Shown piece after piece: positions 15,902 to 23,803 of a stretch of DNA of 64,000 nt. Origin of the DNA: Oceanospirillum sp964342385 (GTDB taxonomy: Bacteria > Pseudomonadota > Gammaproteobacteria > Pseudomonadales > Halomonadaceae); NCBI GenBank assembly GCA_964342385.1, contig CAYFGP010000012.1:15451-79450 (forward strand), in the 5' to 3' direction. The first letter of the stretch is position 1. Each line of letters starts with the position of its first letter. Below the pieces are notes generated by a model. It did not search any database and was not told the DNA's origin. It worked only from the letters and a program-made list of their open reading frames with translations. The position numbers and the translations under genes were made by a program.

Positions 15902-16870
15902 TCAGGGGCTATTATTCTCAGAGTTTGATTGGCCTGCCGCAGAAGAGCTTTCTTCGCCTGTGAGTTGTCTATCAGGCAGCGGTCTGGGCTTCAGATGACG
16001 TTGCCTGCCGTCCCTTCGTGATAGTTCGGTGCCGCAGTATTTGCAGTAATCGGCGTCTGCCTCATGGCCTTCTTCACCGCAACCATGACATACCAGCATC
16101 ATATGACGCTTCATGGTTTGGGATAGCTCTACTGTGACAATTCCCGTAGGTACTGCAATCACACCGTAACCCATAATCATGACGACCGCAGATAAGAACT
16201 GACCAATGTTGGTTTGAGGCGTGATATCGCCATAGCCCACAGTGGTGAGCGTGACCACCGCCCAGTAGATACTGCGGGGGATGCTGCTAAAGCCATTTTT
16301 TGGACCTTCGATGACATACATCAGAGAGCCAAAGATCACCACCATGGTGAGCACGGTAAACAGAAATACCGTAATTTTACGCCGACTGGCACGCATCGCC
16401 TTGGTGAGTGCTGCTGCTTCGCCAACATAATGAAAGAGCTTAAGAATCCGGAAGATTCTTAGCACCCGGATCAGGCGCACCACCAACATCACCTGAGTGC
16501 CGGCAAAAAACAGGCTCAGGTAGGTAGGAATAATACACAGTAGATCAATCAGGCCAAAAAAGCTGGTGGCGTATTTCAGCGGCTTACCGATGGAGTACAG
16601 TCGTAGCAGGTACTCCAGGGTAAAGATGATGGTGAAAAACCACTCGGCAATATAAAGCTCACGGTGCCAGACCTGATGGATGGATTCCACGCTATCCAGC
16701 ATCACCAGGCCTACGCTGATCACGATGCAGGCGATCAGGCTGAGATCAAAACCTCTGGCCAGAGGTGTATTGGCCTCGAAGATCACATGATAGATCCAGG
16801 CGCGATGCCCGGTTGGTTTAGCAGAGTTCTGCGAGCTCATTTTGTCCGTATCCCATCTTTTATCGTTCAT
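15902..16870 (-). CDS. Voltage-gated-type potassium channel with C-terminal zinc ribbon
   Basis: 322 residues, six predicted transmembrane helices. S4 carries spaced arginines (VVRLIRVLRIFRILKLFHYVG) and the pore has the K+ selectivity filter TTVGYGD (residues ~215-221). After S6 the cytoplasmic tail holds a four-cysteine ribbon, CHGCGEEGHEADADYCKYCG, then a disordered, charged end. Kv-like channels with such ribbons occur in proteobacteria. The gene starts four bases after the stop of the CYTH-CHAD gene (TGA-TAGC-ATG), so the two are translationally coupled, which supports this start over the in-frame ATG at 16840. Gating and physiological role are unknown. Confidence 0.9.
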   Translation of the reverse strand: MNDKRWDTDKMSSQNSAKPTGHRAWIYHVIFEANTPLARGFDLSLIACIVISVGLVMLDSVESIHQVWHRELYIAEWFFTIIFTLEYLLRLYSIGKPLKYATSFFGLIDLLCIIPTYLSLFFAGTQVMLVVRLIRVLRIFRILKLFHYVGEAAALTKAMRASRRKITVFLFTVLTMVVIFGSLMYVIEGPKNGFSSIPRSIYWAVVTLTTVGYGDITPQTNIGQFLSAVVMIMGYGVIAVPTGIVTVELSQTMKRHMMLVCHGCGEEGHEADADYCKYCGTELSRRDGRQRHLKPRPLPDRQLTGEESSSAAGQSNSENNSP

Positions 16871-16874
16871 GCTA

Positions 16875-18338
16875 TCAATGGGTTTGAAGATTTTTCTTCA
16901 GAGTATTAAAGCTCAGTGCGACACGACCCAGTTCTAATACCTTGTTGTATTGATCCTTCTGGTTGTTTGTCAGCAGTGCAGGTTCAATTTTTTGGTTGTC
17001 ATTGATTAGATTCTGAATCGCCAGTTCTTCAGACATCAGGCCGCCTAGTTCATTGATTAATTCAATCAGTTCATTAGCTTCATGAATCAGATGTTTGGTG
17101 CCGAGCCCAGGGGTTGGATTCTGGTAGTTTGTCCAGCGAATTAGGTGTAGCAAAGGGGATGCCTGTTTTAACCACAGAATTTTATCTGTTGGGTGTAGTG
17201 GAAGCTGTACCCGGCTCAGCAGGTCCTGGAAGATGGACTCGTTATCGTGGAATGGCTGAGATAGATCTTCGTGACTTAGAATATGTAGCCATTGCATCGC
17301 CTCCAGCAGGGTTTGCCCCATCCAAGGTTCATTAATAATGGTGTGATACTGACTGTTAAGCAGGGAAAAGTCTGCTTGTTGCTGGAGTAATGAGGGGCTA
17401 TTTTCCAGTCGTTGCCAAGCCTGGCTTTGTCGGTAGATATTCACCATGTGTTCCAGGTTATAGGTGAACATGCGCAGTTTATAAGTCAGATAAGAGGGCA
17501 TCTTGAGTACTTTGCTGATACCGCTGGAACGGTTCAAGTGGTAGCAACACCAGCGCAGTTGTAATAACGATTCATACAAGCTTTCAAGGTGCAGCCAATT
17601 GCGATCAAAAGCCAGCGTATCCCGGGCGGCAATAAAGTGATCCAGTTCGATTTGTGCCGCTTTTACCAAACCATCATAGGTATCAAAAGACGGAACCCGA
17701 TCGACCTTCGTGCCTGCCAAATGTGGCGCAAACAAGCGATAACCTCGCTGAGCTTTGCTGATATTGCTCAGCTGTATCGGAATCTCGTCACTTAGATCAT
17801 GAGCGATCTTAAATAGTAGGTCGCTTTCACCTGTAATCAGTTCTAGTTCTATTTCACTGATGGGGTCTTGGTGTTCACCTGCGAGGGCTGCGCCATTATC
17901 CAGAACCATCTCAATTTCGGCCTGCATCTGATCAACGCTGACATCTAACAGCCACTTCTTGCGGGTGAAGTTGGTTTCAAACGCTGGTTTCAGGTTTTGC
18001 GCCAAGTGATCGGCATCAAGTGGTGCGGGCCACAGCGAGGGATCGATATGCTCCAGTTCGAGCTCGGGACCTTTTACAGTCCACTCCCATTCCCCTCGTT
18101 GATGCAGGCCGCCGCTGCCATTGCCCGCCGTTTTCAGGGTCTGAATATATTGATCACCGGCTTTGCGAACCCTTAAAGCAACTCTGGCGCGATTCAGGTC
18201 CAGGTTATCAGTATCAAAGTAGATATTGATTAACTCTTTACTGTCATAGCTGCGCGCCTGTTGCAGTACCCGATGCTGTTTGAGCAGATCACCTGCTTGG
18301 GCTGGAATTGCCAGTTTCAGTTCAATTTCCTTGGCCAT
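16875..18338 (-). CDS. ygiF: CYTH-CHAD inorganic triphosphatase (YgiF-like)
   Basis: 487 residues. The N-terminal CYTH domain starts with the signature EIELKLAIP (ExExK) and continues with YFDTDNLDLNRARVALRVRKAG, QTLKTAG and EIEMVLDNG, which build the metal-dependent triphosphate tunnel. The C-terminal ~270 residues form an alpha-helical CHAD-like domain (QIELDHFIAARDTLAF..., with basic residues), expected to bind polyphosphate. YgiF hydrolyses inorganic tripolyphosphate to phosphate and pyrophosphate. The gene is divergent from the DUF47-pit phosphate operon, so both sides of the intergenic region concern phosphate. GAGGATGTC precedes the ATG. Confidence 0.85.
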   Translation of the reverse strand: MAKEIELKLAIPAQAGDLLKQHRVLQQARSYDSKELINIYFDTDNLDLNRARVALRVRKAGDQYIQTLKTAGNGSGGLHQRGEWEWTVKGPELELEHIDPSLWPAPLDADHLAQNLKPAFETNFTRKKWLLDVSVDQMQAEIEMVLDNGAALAGEHQDPISEIELELITGESDLLFKIAHDLSDEIPIQLSNISKAQRGYRLFAPHLAGTKVDRVPSFDTYDGLVKAAQIELDHFIAARDTLAFDRNWLHLESLYESLLQLRWCCYHLNRSSGISKVLKMPSYLTYKLRMFTYNLEHMVNIYRQSQAWQRLENSPSLLQQQADFSLLNSQYHTIINEPWMGQTLLEAMQWLHILSHEDLSQPFHDNESIFQDLLSRVQLPLHPTDKILWLKQASPLLHLIRWTNYQNPTPGLGTKHLIHEANELIELINELGGLMSEELAIQNLINDNQKIEPALLTNNQKDQYNKVLELGRVALSFNTLKKNLQTH

Positions 18339-18432
18339 GACATCCTCGGTGAGATAGTGAGAAATTTAGATAGGTTTTACTTCATTCTACTGTGCAAATG
18401 TCGGTTCGCCAAAAGAGTAAAAAATGCCTTTG

Positions 18433-18478
18433 CTGTAATAAAACTGAAATATAACTGTCACATAGTCTTTCTTATCAT
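18433..18478 (+). promoter_or_regulatory. Triple-repeat Pho box and -10 for the DUF47-pit operon
   Basis: Heptamers CTGTAAT (18433), CTGAAAT (18444) and CTGTCAC (18455) recur every 11 bp, each followed by an A/T-rich tetramer, with a weaker fourth (TCTTTCT, 18466). The pair at 18444-18461 matches the PhoB consensus CTGTCATAWAWCTGTCAY at 16 of 18 positions. TATCAT (18473-18478) lies 11 bp downstream, the place expected for a PhoB-dependent -10. Orientation points to the phosphate transporter genes. Confidence 0.7.
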
Positions 18479-18591
18479 AGAAATATTACATTTTTATCAA
18501 AAAAAGATGACGTGAAGCAGAATTTTTTATGACATTTTTTGAATCCTGCTTTTATACTTCGCACCAGATTTAATACCCCAAGGTGAAGACC

Positions 18592-19266
18592 ATGAGTAAC
18601 GCATTTTCCAAGCTATTTGGGCGCTCTCCTTTTGGCCCCATGCAGGAACATATGTCGAAGTCCTATGCGTGTGCTGAGCAGCTGATTCCTTTCTTTTCAG
18701 CGGTGTTGGCAGAGGATTGGCAGGAAGCTGAAACACTGCAGCAGAAAATTTCTGGTTTGGAAAACGAGGCGGATGATATCAAGGCAAAAATCCGTGCCAA
18801 CCTGCCGGAAAGCCTGTTTATGCCCGTGCCTCGTTCTGACTTGTTAGAGTTGTTAACTGTACAGGACAAAATTGCGAATAAGACGAAGGATATTGCCGGC
18901 ATCATGCTGGGTCGCCAGATGAAGATTCCGGCTGAACTGGCGGAAGATATGGTGGCTTACGTACAAAAAGCGGTTGCTGCTTCCGAGCAAGCTAAAGTGG
19001 CAATGAGCGAAATTGATGAGCTGCTGGAAACGGGCTTTGGTCGTCATGAGTCTGACCTGGTGAAAGGCATGATTCAGAAGATCGATCAGTACGAACACGA
19101 GGCAGACAAGCTGCAGGTAGAGATTCGCGCCAAGCTGTTCAAGCTGGAAGCTGATCTGCCACCGGTAGACGTGATGTTTATGTACAAAATTATCGACTGG
19201 ATCGGTGATCTGTCTGACCGTGCTGAACGCGTCGGCAGTCGTCTGCAGATCCTACTGGCGAAATAA
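18592..19266 (+). CDS. DUF47/TIGR00153 PhoU-like phosphate transport accessory protein
   Basis: 224 residues, all-helical cytoplasmic protein of the DUF47 (PhoU-like, YkaA/TIGR00153) family: MSNAFSKLFGRSPFGPMQEHM, a central acidic repeat region (ENEADDIKAKIRANLPESLFMPVPRSDLLELLTVQD) and IIDWIGDLSDRAERVGSRL. Family members are encoded next to Pit permeases and are thought to modulate them, as PhoU does for Pst. ATG 18592 follows AAGGTGA; the GTG at 18583 lies within that ribosome site. pit starts 78 bp downstream. Confidence 0.88.
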   Translation: MSNAFSKLFGRSPFGPMQEHMSKSYACAEQLIPFFSAVLAEDWQEAETLQQKISGLENEADDIKAKIRANLPESLFMPVPRSDLLELLTVQDKIANKTKDIAGIMLGRQMKIPAELAEDMVAYVQKAVAASEQAKVAMSEIDELLETGFGRHESDLVKGMIQKIDQYEHEADKLQVEIRAKLFKLEADLPPVDVMFMYKIIDWIGDLSDRAERVGSRLQILLAK

Positions 19267-19344
19267 TCGACTGGCAAAAATAAAGGTGCAACAACAAGCG
19301 CCGTTTGCTGACTGAATAACGAAAAACGACTTAACGGTTATTTT

Positions 19345-20613
19345 ATGGAAATTATTGTTCAATACGCCGACGTCTTTATCATTCTGGCCTGTGTCTTTGG
19401 CTTCTTTATGGCCTGGGGTGTAGGTGCTAACGACGTGGCTAACGCCATGGGGACCTCCGTGGGTTCCAAAGCGATTACCATCAAGCAGGCGATTCTGATT
19501 GCGATCCTGTTTGAGTTTGCCGGTGCTTATCTGGCCGGTGGAGAGGTAACGGCGACCATTCGTAAAGGCATTATCGATCCGGCGCTGATGGCGGATACGC
19601 CTGAACTGCTGGTGTACGGTATGCTGGCTTCTCTGCTGGCGGCTGGTATCTGGCTGTTGGTTGCGACGCACTTTGGCTGGCCGGTATCGACCACGCACTC
19701 CATTGTCGGTGCGATTGTCGGTTTTGCTGCCGTGGGTATCTCTGTTGAAGCGGTCGCCTGGGCTAAAGTAGGTAAGATCGCTGCCAGTTGGGTGGTATCA
19801 CCGCTGCTGGCAGGTACCATCGGCTTTATGCTGTTCCGCAGTGTACAGAATCTGATTCTGGAAAAAGACGATCCGTTTGCTAACGCTAAGCGCTACGTGC
19901 CTTTTTATATGTTCCTGGTGGGTTTCATTATCGCCATGGTAACTCTGCTGAAAGGTCTGAAGCATGTGGGTCTGCACCTGTCCTTCCTGCAGTCTGCTCT
20001 GTGGTCGCTAGTGATCGGTGCGATCATTATGGCTATTGGTGTAATGCTGCTTAAAAAGATCAAGCGTGATGAGCAAGCTGATAAAGAGTTCCACTTCTCC
20101 AGTGTTGAGAAAGTGTTCGGCGTACTGATGATGTTCACCGCCTGTGCCATGGCGTTTGCTCACGGTTCCAACGACGTAGCCAATGCGGTCGGTCCTCTGG
20201 CAGCGGTTGTGGGTGTGGTTCAGTCTGGTGGTGAGATCGCCAGCAAATCCGCTATGCCTTCCTGGGTTCTGCTACTGGGTGCTGGTGGTATTGTTGCGGG
20301 TCTGGTGATGTATGGTCACAAGGTAATCGCGACGGTGGGTACTAATATTACTGAACTGACGCCAAGCCGTGGTTTTGCTGCGACTCTGGCAGCTGCAACT
20401 ACGGTAGTAGTCGCTTCTGGTACTGGTCTGCCAATCTCCACTACGCACACGCTGGTTGGTGCGGTACTGGGTGTGGGTCTGGCTCGTGGTATTGCTGCAC
20501 TGAACATGAATATCGTGAAAACCATCTTTATGTCATGGATTATCACGCTGCCAGCCGGTGCTGCGCTGTCTATTCTGTTCTTCTTCGTACTGAAAGGCGT
20601 CTTTGGCGGTTAA
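19345..20613 (+). CDS. pit: Pit-family inorganic phosphate transporter
   Basis: Inner-membrane symporter of 422 residues, moving phosphate (as metal phosphate) with H+ or Na+. The duplicated Pit/PiT signatures are clear: GANDVANAMGTSVGSKAIT near residue 27 and GSNDVANAVGPLAAV near residue 275, plus paired WPVSTTHSIVGA and LPISTTHTLVGA. About ten hydrophobic segments are present. A hydrophilic loop at ~225-250 separates the halves. It is co-oriented with the DUF47 gene behind the Pho box, suggesting induction under phosphate limitation, unlike the constitutive pitA of E. coli. A terminator follows. Confidence 0.93.
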   Translation: MEIIVQYADVFIILACVFGFFMAWGVGANDVANAMGTSVGSKAITIKQAILIAILFEFAGAYLAGGEVTATIRKGIIDPALMADTPELLVYGMLASLLAAGIWLLVATHFGWPVSTTHSIVGAIVGFAAVGISVEAVAWAKVGKIAASWVVSPLLAGTIGFMLFRSVQNLILEKDDPFANAKRYVPFYMFLVGFIIAMVTLLKGLKHVGLHLSFLQSALWSLVIGAIIMAIGVMLLKKIKRDEQADKEFHFSSVEKVFGVLMMFTACAMAFAHGSNDVANAVGPLAAVVGVVQSGGEIASKSAMPSWVLLLGAGGIVAGLVMYGHKVIATVGTNITELTPSRGFAATLAAATTVVVASGTGLPISTTHTLVGAVLGVGLARGIAALNMNIVKTIFMSWIITLPAGAALSILFFFVLKGVFGG

Positions 20614-20916
20614 TCCCCGCGATTAATGTAATTAACCGTGGTTGTTAACCCTGGCGGTTGATCGATCTGATTTAACCGTCGTGGTGTTATCATCATAACG
20701 CTTTGCTTTAAGAAATGGCGGCCTTTTAGGTCGCCATTTTTGTTTCTATAGTGTTTTTTCCTGTGTTGTCTATTCCTGATCTGTCTTGAAAGTTTGATCC
20801 TGATGCAGGGTTAGTCCGATAGTGTCGTCTTTCTTCTTGTCGTGCTGGAGACTACAATCAGCATAACTGAACCCTTAGACTTCTTTGATCAACCCGCTGA
20901 GTTGGACTGACAGAAA
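20614..20916. other. Spacer between pit and argA
   Basis: Contains the pit terminator at 20713-20739. The remaining ~180 bp presumably hold the argA promoter, but no site, including an ARG-box palindrome, could be called with confidence. Confidence 0.4.
20713..20744 (+). terminator. Intrinsic terminator of the DUF47-pit operon
   Basis: AAATGGCG (20713-20720) pairs with CGCCATTT (20732-20739), followed by TTGTTT. It lies about 100 bp past the pit stop codon. Confidence 0.75.
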
Positions 20917-22236
20917 TTGGACAACCTACAAGATTACGTACACTGGTTTCGTAATTCGTCGCCTTATATCAATGCCCATCGTGGTCGCACTTTTGTCCTG
21001 TTGCTGGACGGCTTTGCCCTGCAGCATCAAAACTTCACTAATATCGTTAATGATCTGGCGCTGTTAAACAGCCTGGGCGTGCGCTTAGTTGTAGCCTTTG
21101 GTGCGCAGCCTCAGATCCGACAAAGATTAGCCCGGCGCCAGCTTGAGTTGGAGTTTTTTGGTCAGCGACCTGTGATTAGTTCTGAGGCGATGGAGAGTGT
21201 TAAGGATGCCGCAGGGTCCGCTTGTATCGAGCTGCAATCCCGTCTCTCTCTTGGTTTGCCCAATTCACCTATGCACGGTGCAGGTATTCGTGTCTCCAGT
21301 GGTAATATGCTGACGGCTCGGCCTCTGGGTGTGATTAATGGTCAGGACTTTGGTCATGCCGGCATTGTGCGCAGTGTGGATTGTGCTGCGGTGAATCGTC
21401 AGTTGGATGATGGCGCTATTGTGTTGTTACCGCCTATTGGCTTTTCTCCTACGGGGGAGGTGTTTTCCCTGTCGGTTGAAGAGGTGGCTACGCGAGCGGC
21501 TATTGAATTGAAGGCTGATAAGCTGATTGTATTTGGTGAGCAGAGAGGCCTGTTAGATGGTGAGGGGCAGGTTATTCGCGATATGTCGCCTAAACAAGCT
21601 GGTTTGTTATTGGATCAATTGTCTGAAGAGGAGACACTCTACTCTTCGCTGCAGGCTGCCTGGCAGGCCAGTCGTTTTGGTGTTGGGCGTGCTCATCTGA
21701 TCAGCTATCAGCAGGATGGCGCTCTTCTGGAAGAGCTGTTTACCCGCAATGGTGGTGGCACCATGATCACGCAAGAGCTATATGAACAGGTGCGTGATGC
21801 CAGTATTGATGATGTAGGCGGTATTCTGGAACTGATTCAACCTCTTGAAGAGCAAGGGGTGTTGGTACGCCGCTCCCGTGAGCGTCTGGAAACGGAAATC
21901 GATCAATTCACGGTGGTTGAACTGGATGGCATGATCGTCGCTTGTGCTGCGCTTTATCCGTATATGGATGAGCAGGATGATCGTATTGGTGAGCTGGCGT
22001 GTGTTGCGGTCGATCCGCAATATCGAGGTGGTGATCGAGGGGGGTTAATCCTGCAGCATATTGAGAAACGCTCACGGCGCTTAGGCTTAAGATCTTTATT
22101 TGTCTTAACCACTCATACTGCGCACTGGTTTCGGGAAAGGGGCTTTGAACCTGCTGGAGTGGATGCTCTGCCGCAAAGTCGTCAGCAGCTGTATAACTGG
22201 CAGAGAAACTCTAAGATTTTTGTGAAAAAACTTTAG
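20917..22236 (+). CDS. argA: N-acetylglutamate synthase
   Basis: First step of arginine biosynthesis: acetylates glutamate with acetyl-CoA. 439 residues, with an amino-acid-kinase domain (HRGRTFVLLLDGFAL, LVVAFGAQPQIRQRL, ~1-280) and a C-terminal GNAT domain (IGELACVAVDPQYRGGDRGGLIL, LRSLFVLTTHTAHWFRERGF). It aligns throughout with E. coli ArgA. The start must be TTG at 20917: an in-frame TGA lies nine bases upstream, and the next methionine would remove the N-terminal arm. Arginine feedback is expected through the kinase-like domain. Confidence 0.95.
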   Translation: MDNLQDYVHWFRNSSPYINAHRGRTFVLLLDGFALQHQNFTNIVNDLALLNSLGVRLVVAFGAQPQIRQRLARRQLELEFFGQRPVISSEAMESVKDAAGSACIELQSRLSLGLPNSPMHGAGIRVSSGNMLTARPLGVINGQDFGHAGIVRSVDCAAVNRQLDDGAIVLLPPIGFSPTGEVFSLSVEEVATRAAIELKADKLIVFGEQRGLLDGEGQVIRDMSPKQAGLLLDQLSEEETLYSSLQAAWQASRFGVGRAHLISYQQDGALLEELFTRNGGGTMITQELYEQVRDASIDDVGGILELIQPLEEQGVLVRRSRERLETEIDQFTVVELDGMIVACAALYPYMDEQDDRIGELACVAVDPQYRGGDRGGLILQHIEKRSRRLGLRSLFVLTTHTAHWFRERGFEPAGVDALPQSRQQLYNWQRNSKIFVKKL

Positions 22237-22300
22237 CCATTAAGCCTGTTAACTGTGCTGAAGAGAGCTTAATAACGTCAGTATTTGCGGGCATAAAAAA

Positions 22301-22321
22301 AGCGGGAACGATATTCCCGCT
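22301..22321 (-). terminator. Intrinsic terminator of ald
   Basis: Stem AGCGGGAA (22301-22308) and TTCCCGCT (22314-22321) around CGATA. On the minus strand it is followed by a seven-T run (A-run at 22294-22300 on the plus strand). It also ends transcription between the convergent argA and ald genes. Confidence 0.85.
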
Positions 22322-22345
22322 AACAACTTAAGCAAAAGACCTGTA

Positions 22346-23461
22346 TCACCCGACAATCTTTGTCGGATTAATGTAAGCATAGCCTAGACTTTCGGCTACC
22401 GCCTGATTTGTTACCTGCCCTGCATGAATATTTAGCCCATTCTTCAAATGCTTATCGTCTTTTAATGCATGTTGCCAACCTTTGTCTGCCAGCTCTAAAA
22501 CGAACGGCAGCGTAGCGTTGGTTAATGCCAGGGTTGAGGTGCGCGCTACGGCTCCAGGCATGTTTGCTACACAATAATGAACGATACCTTCTTCAGTATA
22601 GACCGGATTATCGTGAGTGGTAGCTCGACTGGTTTCAAAACAGCCACCTTGGTCAATGGCGACATCCACCAGTACGCTACCTGGCATCATCTGTTTTAGC
22701 ATCTGGCGCGTGATTAGTTTAGGGGCTGCTGCACCCGGTACCAGTACGGCACCAATCACCAGGTCACTGCGGCGAATGCAGGTCAACAGGGACTCTTTAG
22801 TGGAAAACAGGGTTTTGCACTGACCATGGAAACGGGTATCCAGTTCACGCATACGTGGAATAGAGCGATCGAGAATCGTGACTTCGGCACCCATGCCGAT
22901 GGCCATGCGGGCCGCGTTTTCACCCACTACGCCACCACCAATAATAGTGACATGAGCGGGCTCAACGCCGGGTACGCCACCTAACAGTACGCCGCAACCG
23001 CCCATGGATTTTTCCAGGCAGCGAGCTCCAGCCTGTACCGATAAACGGCCAGCCACTTCACTCATCGGGGCCAATAAAGGCAGGCCGCCATGATCATCGG
23101 TCACTGTTTCGTAAGCGATGGCGGAGCAGCCCGAGTTGATCAGGCCTAAGGTCTGGTTAGGATCTGGGGCTAGGTGCAGATAAGTGAAAAGTACCTGGCC
23201 GCTTCTCAGGCGCTGAATCTCTTCCACCTGCGGCTCTTTTACTTTGACGATCAGTTCGGCGCGGTTAAACAGCGTTTGGGCATCGCTGACAATCTCAGCG
23301 CCGGCGGCCTGATAGTTCAGGTCATTAAAGCCGATGGCGCTGCCGGCATCCTGTTGTACCAGCACTTGATGGCCTCTGTGAGTCAGCTCTGCGACGCCAC
23401 CGGGGGTCATCCCAACCCGGTATTCCTGATTTTTTATCTCTTTGGGTATGCCAATCAGCAT
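22346..23461 (-). CDS. ald: Alanine dehydrogenase
   Basis: NAD-dependent interconversion of L-alanine with pyruvate and ammonia. 371 residues, the family length. The N-terminal signature MLIGIPKEIKNQEYRVGMTPGGVAEL, substrate-site ELIVKVKEPQ and YLHLAPD, the nucleotide-binding VTIIGGGVVGENAARMAIGMGAEVTILDRS, and DVAIDQGGCFETSRATTHDNP are all intact. AAGGAGAACAACC precedes the ATG. Its role may be alanine catabolism for carbon or nitrogen. It is monocistronic; no Lrp-type regulator gene lies next to it. Confidence 0.95.
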   Translation of the reverse strand: MLIGIPKEIKNQEYRVGMTPGGVAELTHRGHQVLVQQDAGSAIGFNDLNYQAAGAEIVSDAQTLFNRAELIVKVKEPQVEEIQRLRSGQVLFTYLHLAPDPNQTLGLINSGCSAIAYETVTDDHGGLPLLAPMSEVAGRLSVQAGARCLEKSMGGCGVLLGGVPGVEPAHVTIIGGGVVGENAARMAIGMGAEVTILDRSIPRMRELDTRFHGQCKTLFSTKESLLTCIRRSDLVIGAVLVPGAAAPKLITRQMLKQMMPGSVLVDVAIDQGGCFETSRATTHDNPVYTEEGIVHYCVANMPGAVARTSTLALTNATLPFVLELADKGWQHALKDDKHLKNGLNIHAGQVTNQAVAESLGYAYINPTKIVG

Positions 23462-23803
23462 GGTTGTTCTCCTTGGCTGCTGTGGGGCAGCATCTCCCTC
23501 AAATAGTTGTTCTAGCCTGATTATAGATCAGAGGTGGCAGGAAAAAACGGTCTGTTTTCAGGCGCTTTTTAGTGGTTTTCGCTAGTGGTTAGTTTTAGTC
23601 GGAATTAGTGTCTGAAATTTGCGTCCGGAACTTGTGGTTGGAAAATCATTCCAAGCTTTGTCTACTGCAGATTAGGCTTGTACCTAGCCAACGGCGCTTC
23701 ACAATGGTAAAACGTCCCCTGCAAGTGCTAATACTGAATTGATTAAAACGACGGATGCCTGATTAGGCCATCGGTCATTGAAAATAGCTGTTGAGGAATA
23801 CCC
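23462..23803. other. Divergent ald/ilvD intergenic region
   Basis: Carries both promoters. A T/G-rich stretch at ~23560-23660 contains short repeats of AGTGGTT and TTTTAGTSG. No leader peptide rich in branched-chain residues, attenuator or T-box was found upstream of ilvD. Confidence 0.4.
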
